Assembly: GCF_020271745.1 (NCBI RefSeq)
Contig: NZ_CP084296.1
Coordinates: 558,001 to 622,000 of the forward strand
Origin: Providencia alcalifaciens
GTDB taxonomy: Bacteria > Pseudomonadota > Gammaproteobacteria > Enterobacterales > Enterobacteriaceae
Direction of reading: 5' to 3'
Length of the DNA: 64,000 bases
A model generated the notes under the pieces. The model did not search any database. It was not told the origin of the DNA and saw only the letters and a list, made by a program, of their open reading frames with translations. Numbering within the stretch: the stretch's first letter is position 1; each line of letters starts with the position of its first letter. Of the stretch, positions 60,319 through 64,000 are shown one piece after another. The position numbers and the translations under genes are program-made.

Positions 60319-61124
60319 GTTGCTCCCCTTAACCACAATTGTTGAGCCGATTTCGCAAATTGGTCAAATAGCAAAACTAACCCCATCAATGCCGCACCGG
60401 GAAAAACCACCATCCACCAAGCACCGGTACTCAAGTAGCGTAACGCTTCAGAAAGTAAAATACCCAGCGATGGCTCATGAGGTGCTAGCCCAAATCCGAG
60501 GAAACTTAATGCAGCACTGTGTAGCACTGAGTGCGGAAACATCAATAATGTTCCGACCATCCATTGAGGAAGCAACATCGGTAAATAATGGTAGCGTAAA
60601 CGCTGGAATGCACTGTTACCTATACGATGGGATAGCATGATGTAATCAGTTTGCTGAACCCGCAGCAGTTCTGAACGCAAGATTAATGTCAGTTTAGGCC
60701 AATGAGTTAATGCCACAGCCCAAATCACCCCCATCTTTCCGCCACCCAACGTAAAGCAGATCAGTACCAATAACAGTAAATGTGGTAGAGCAAGCAGCGC
60801 ATCAATAATGCCGCGCACTATATAATCCATACTTTTATTGAGCGAAGATAACCCCGCCATCACCAAGGCGATAATACCGCTGCTCATCGACGCAATTAAA
60901 CCGATTTGCAAGCTGGTAGCAAGCCCTTGAAATGTTCGCTCAAATAAATCGCGTCCTAAATTGTCCGTACCAAATAAATGCAACCATGACGGCGCTTGTC
61001 GTCTGTCGAGTAAGTTCATTTCAATATCAGACGAAAGAAGCCAAAACGCATAACCACCTAATAAAATCAGGCAACTTAATGAAAGGAGTAGTTTGATCAG
61101 AGCGCGATTCGGATTATAAGTCAT
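60312..61124 (-). CDS. ABC transporter permease (NikC/DppC-like)
   Basis: 270-residue inner-membrane permease of the DppC/NikC type. The N-terminal membrane segment (LLLSLSCLILLGGYAFWLL) and LHLFGTDNLGRDLFERTFQG, the typical periplasmic motif, are followed by about five more hydrophobic segments and a docking loop HRIGNSAFQRLRYHYLPML. The start codon overlaps the NikB-like stop (ATGA). Substrate is inferred from the neighbouring hypE gene, not from this protein. Confidence 0.88.
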   Translation of the reverse strand: MTYNPNRALIKLLLSLSCLILLGGYAFWLLSSDIEMNLLDRRQAPSWLHLFGTDNLGRDLFERTFQGLATSLQIGLIASMSSGIIALVMAGLSSLNKSMDYIVRGIIDALLALPHLLLLVLICFTLGGGKMGVIWAVALTHWPKLTLILRSELLRVQQTDYIMLSHRIGNSAFQRLRYHYLPMLLPQWMVGTLLMFPHSVLHSAALSFLGFGLAPHEPSLGILLSEALRYLSTGAWWMVVFPGAALMGLVLLFDQFAKSAQQLWLRGATC

Positions 61125-62089
61125 GACTCTCTTATCACTCCCTTATTCACCCGTTTTAATAGCAAATCTGCCATGGTATTACTGACGAAAATCAGCACGG
61201 CGCAGAGCATCACTATTCCCATTAACAGCGGCACATCTCCGCGCAACCCAGCATCAATAGTGGCTTGCCCTAACCCCGGGTACGCAAACACTTTTTCCGC
61301 TAATAATGCCCCACTAAATAGCTCCCCCACAGAGGCAAACTGTAAGCAAATCGCAGGCGTAATAGCGTGTTTAAGCACATGGAAGCCCATCATTGACCAG
61401 CCTTTATCCCCCTGAGCTTGTGCATAATGAATAAATTCGCTATTCATCACTTCAGCCACTTTTGCGCGGGTATGCAAAGCAATGGTGCCGACCCCCAGCA
61501 TTCCGAGGGCTATCACTGGTAAAATTAAATGCTGAATTTTTTGTGAGAATGTGGCGGTCTGTTCATCTAAGCCTATCGGCCACGCACAGCAAATTGGCGC
61601 CCACTTTAAAGAAACCGCAAACAGGGAAAGCAGCAATAAACCTATCCAAAAGACGGGGATTGAGGCGAGTAAATAACAAAGCGCCGATATAATTTTGTCA
61701 GGCCAGCGGTTTAAGTAACGCCCAGCGACTAACCCAAGCCCAAACCCGACCACACCGGAAAATACCCACGCACTGCCGAGCAATGCCAGTGAAGGAACAA
61801 TACGGTCAGAAATCACTTGTAAAACAGGGGTATTGTACAGCATCGAATACCCCAAATCCCCTTGAAGCATTTGTGAAAACCAGCGCCAGAACTGCATCCA
61901 GAGCGGTTGATCAAGCCCCCAACGCGCCGCAATCAGCGGGTATTGCTCCGGGGGCACATGCATCAAGTCATTACCTATATAGGCTTTGATCGGATCAATC
62001 GGCGAGTAACTTAGTAGGATAAAAATTCCCAGTGCGGTTACCGTTAATAAGCAGATAAATCGCAATAAAAGCCCAAAGGTCGCTCGCAT
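61121..62089 (-). CDS. ABC transporter permease (NikB/DppB-like)
   Basis: 322-residue inner-membrane permease of the DppB/NikB type with about six hydrophobic segments. Family motifs include LGLDQPLW-like RWGLDQPLWMQFWRWFSQMLQGDLGYSM, the docking loop RAKVAEVMNSEFIHYAQAQGDKGWSMMGFHVLKHAITP and the terminal EKVFAYPGLGQATIDAGLRGDVPLLMGIVM. The unusual WAPICCAWPIGLD segment contains two adjacent cysteines in a periplasmic loop. The start overlaps the binding-protein stop by one base (TAATG). Confidence 0.88.
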   Translation of the reverse strand: MRATFGLLLRFICLLTVTALGIFILLSYSPIDPIKAYIGNDLMHVPPEQYPLIAARWGLDQPLWMQFWRWFSQMLQGDLGYSMLYNTPVLQVISDRIVPSLALLGSAWVFSGVVGFGLGLVAGRYLNRWPDKIISALCYLLASIPVFWIGLLLLSLFAVSLKWAPICCAWPIGLDEQTATFSQKIQHLILPVIALGMLGVGTIALHTRAKVAEVMNSEFIHYAQAQGDKGWSMMGFHVLKHAITPAICLQFASVGELFSGALLAEKVFAYPGLGQATIDAGLRGDVPLLMGIVMLCAVLIFVSNTMADLLLKRVNKGVIRES

Positions 62090-63669
62090 TACTTACAAGT
62101 CCACTTCCATTCATCGACATTGTTTAGCACAGACCAAGAGCCGTGAATTTCAGGTGCACTTTTGCCTAAATCAACACATTGATTTGATAAGTAAATATGC
62201 TGAACATTCATCAACCAAGCCCATGCAGCATCCCCTTGGATACCAACACCCACTTTGCCATTCCAGTCCACTTGTTGCCATAACGGGATAGCGGCATCTT
62301 GGTCTGGCTGACGCAATGCTTCTTCGATAATGTCATCCACTGCTGGGTTTTTATAATAACCCGCATTGTAGAAACCGACACCCGCGGCTTTACTGCTGTA
62401 GTTATGGACTAACTCCATTGGGTCGAGGCTGCCCCAACCAAACAGTGTAGGGTTGGCATGCATATGCAGCTCAACCGTTTCCCAACTACCTGATTTCAAA
62501 TCCATTTCAATACCGAGCGGTTTTAAGCTTGAGCGAATGGCTTGCGCTAAGTCACGGCGAGTGGTGTCACCGCTGGCATACCACAAAGTTAATTTCGCTA
62601 CTTTGCCATTTTTCTCTCTCAAACCGTCTTTATTCAGCTTCCAGCCGGCCTCTTCCAAAATGGTTTTAGCTTTGTCTAAATCCCCATCTTTGAATGACGC
62701 TTTAGGGTTATTCCAAGGTAACCCAGCTACGCCGGTATAAGCCGGAACAGCAAAGCCTTCAAGAACGGATTCCGCCAACAGCTTGCGATCTAATGCGTAG
62801 TTAATGGCTTTACGAATCGCCACATCAGAGGTGATGTCGTTACCAATTGGGTTGCCCTGAGCATCTTTTTCGCCAGCAGGTGGAATTGGGAATGAAATCC
62901 CGCGGTTTTCCACGCTGTAACGCTCAATCAGCTTCATGTTAGGAACATTATTTGCACTGCTTGCTACGGCAGGAGGAATGCGTACAACTTCAAGCTGAGC
63001 GCTTTGGGCGGCAGCAAATGCGGCATCTTCATCAAGGAACACAAACACCATTTTGCCATAATCATTTTTAGGACCAGCATAGTATGGGTTTTGCTCAACA
63101 ATCAGTTGTTGACCCGGTTGGAAAGCCACCAAACGGTATGGACCTGCTCCAATCGGCTTATGCGCGTAAGTTTTTGCATCGTACTTATCCGCAGAGACGA
63201 TCCCTAATGATCCCAACACATTGATAAACGTACTTTGCGGGGAAGATAACGTGATTTTCACGGTCAGCGGGTCGATTTCCTCTGCCTTAGCGAAGTTACC
63301 CATATCCACTTTACCGCCGCTTGCCGCCGCATTGTTGTAGCTAAATACCACATCTTTTGCGGTTAATGGCGAGCCATCCGAGAATTTCAAATCCTTTTTC
63401 AAGGTCAGTGTCCATTCTTTACCATCCGCATTATGTACGTAGCTTTCGAGCATATAACTGTGCCAAGAAAGATCCGCTTTTTGCTTTAAGAGTGGACTAT
63501 GCAGGAGCAGGTAACTGCCGTGGCTCCAACCCAACATTGGGTCAAAACCTTCAGTGGGTTCTGCACCAATGGCAAGTCGTAAAGTGTGTGTAGATGATGT
63601 GGGCTCAGCCGCTTGTGCTTGCAGGGTTAACCCCATTAAACACATGGCAACCGCTAATTTTTTAATCAT
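62089..63669 (-). CDS. ABC transporter periplasmic binding protein (nickel/oligopeptide type)
   Basis: 526 residues, SBP family 5. The signal peptide MIKKLAVAMCLMGLTLQAQA is cleaved before AEPTSS; no lipobox is present. Recognisable segments are LRLAIGAEPTEGFDPMLGW, LTLKKDLKFSDGSPLTAKDVVFSY, PIGAGPYRLVAFQPGQQLIVEQNPYY and DVAIRKAINYALDRKLLAESVL. Family 5 proteins bind peptides, nickel chelates or other small ligands. Position beside hypE and a Nik-like gene order (A-B-C-D-E) favour nickel; the histidines in VELHMHANPTLFGWGS are possible contacts. It resembles Yersinia YntA in organisation, from memory. Confidence 0.85.
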   Translation of the reverse strand: MIKKLAVAMCLMGLTLQAQAAEPTSSTHTLRLAIGAEPTEGFDPMLGWSHGSYLLLHSPLLKQKADLSWHSYMLESYVHNADGKEWTLTLKKDLKFSDGSPLTAKDVVFSYNNAAASGGKVDMGNFAKAEEIDPLTVKITLSSPQSTFINVLGSLGIVSADKYDAKTYAHKPIGAGPYRLVAFQPGQQLIVEQNPYYAGPKNDYGKMVFVFLDEDAAFAAAQSAQLEVVRIPPAVASSANNVPNMKLIERYSVENRGISFPIPPAGEKDAQGNPIGNDITSDVAIRKAINYALDRKLLAESVLEGFAVPAYTGVAGLPWNNPKASFKDGDLDKAKTILEEAGWKLNKDGLREKNGKVAKLTLWYASGDTTRRDLAQAIRSSLKPLGIEMDLKSGSWETVELHMHANPTLFGWGSLDPMELVHNYSSKAAGVGFYNAGYYKNPAVDDIIEEALRQPDQDAAIPLWQQVDWNGKVGVGIQGDAAWAWLMNVQHIYLSNQCVDLGKSAPEIHGSWSVLNNVDEWKWTCK

Positions 63670-63727
63670 ATATCCCTCTAATCGGTGATTTTTTCATTTC
63701 GGTACCGTTTTATTCGGGTGCAAATAA

Positions 63728-64000
63728 CTAACAAATTCGAGGTAATGGCTCGCTATGCGGCAAATCTAATAGTCGGGAAGCACCAAAAATACCCACCAGC
63801 TTCACCTGTTTATTCTCTGTCACACAACCAATGGTTTTGGCATTAATACCTAATGGATGTTGATGTAATGCGGCTAAAACTTGCTGTTCAGCGTCAGGTT
63901 TCACCACAATCACTAATTTGCCTTCGTTGGCAAAATTAAGGGGTTCTAAACCTAATAATTCGCACACGCCACGAACGGCTGAAGATACGGGTAAATCCCC
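63728..64000 (-). CDS. hypE: Hydrogenase maturation protein HypE (partial, C-terminal part)
   Basis: The last 90 codons of a gene that continues beyond the right edge. GDLPVSSAVRGVCELLGLEPLNFANEGKLV, ALHQHPLGINAKTIGCVTE and the C-terminus LLDLPHSEPLPRIC are diagnostic of HypE. The final cysteine carries the carbamoyl group from HypF and is dehydrated to the thiocyanate that becomes the cyanide ligand of NiFe-hydrogenase. It lies 58 bp upstream of the ABC importer on the same strand, so the importer probably follows a hyp operon. Confidence 0.95.
   Translation of the reverse strand, partial: GDLPVSSAVRGVCELLGLEPLNFANEGKLVIVVKPDAEQQVLAALHQHPLGINAKTIGCVTENKQVKLVGIFGASRLLDLPHSEPLPRIC

Overview
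The window is chromosomal DNA of an enterobacterium, most likely Morganellaceae (Providencia or a close relative). Gene content and order largely match Escherichia coli in several blocks: ppdB-ppdA-thyA-lgt-ptsP-rppH; thiBPQ; polB-rapA-rluA-djlA/lptD-surA-pdxA-rsmA-apaG-apaH/folA; ftsP-plsC-parC-parE-yqiA-cpdA-nudF/tolC-ygiB-ygiC; ygiD-ribB/ubiK; hldE-glnE-ygiF/ygiM-cca/folB/plsY; aer/tsaD/rpsU-dnaG-rpoD. Intergenic DNA is AT-rich. The ThyA is the longer, 283-residue Vibrio-like type. The genus is inference; I had no database to test it.

Layout. 1-6027 is read leftwards: two minor pseudopilins, thymidylate synthase, prolipoprotein transferase, EI-Ntr and RppH. 6100-9582 is a TPP-riboswitch-controlled thiamine ABC importer. 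9646-24185 runs mainly rightwards: DNA polymerase II, RapA, a cluster of mobile-looking 100-bp repeats, RluA, then the envelope and housekeeping operon lptD-surA-pdxA-rsmA-apaGH. 24264-34714 is mostly leftwards: DHFR, the FtsP/PlsC/topoisomerase IV block, then yqiA-cpdA-nudF. 35022-43569 holds tolC, ygiBC, ygiD, an FMN-riboswitch ribB, ubiK, a HicAB toxin-antitoxin module and hldE. 43665-53781 holds glnE, a shortened ygiF, ygiM-cca, folB, plsY, aer and tsaD. 54155-58267 is the rpsU-dnaG-rpoD macromolecular synthesis operon. From about 58450 the synteny ends in gene debris (a LysR C-terminus and an unrecognised C-terminus), followed by a five-gene Nik/Ynt-type ABC importer next to hypE, which suggests nickel supply for NiFe-hydrogenase maturation.

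I see no phage, integrase, CRISPR array or obvious defence island. The least ordinary material is: (1) a recurring pattern of short 16-20 bp tandem duplications in intergenic DNA that often cover a stop codon or ribosome-binding site (lgt, djlA, plsC, ygiD, cca, ubiK, tsaD); (2) three copies of a ~100-bp hairpin element with imperfect terminal inverted repeats before rluA; (3) an FtsP whose twin-arginine motif is gone; (4) the Vibrio-type ThyA sitting in the enterobacterial thyA locus; (5) YgiF with most of its CHAD domain missing; (6) hicAB behind a near-ideal palindromic operator; (7) a thi riboswitch whose three alternative helices can be read directly from the sequence. None amounts to a clearly new multi-gene system.
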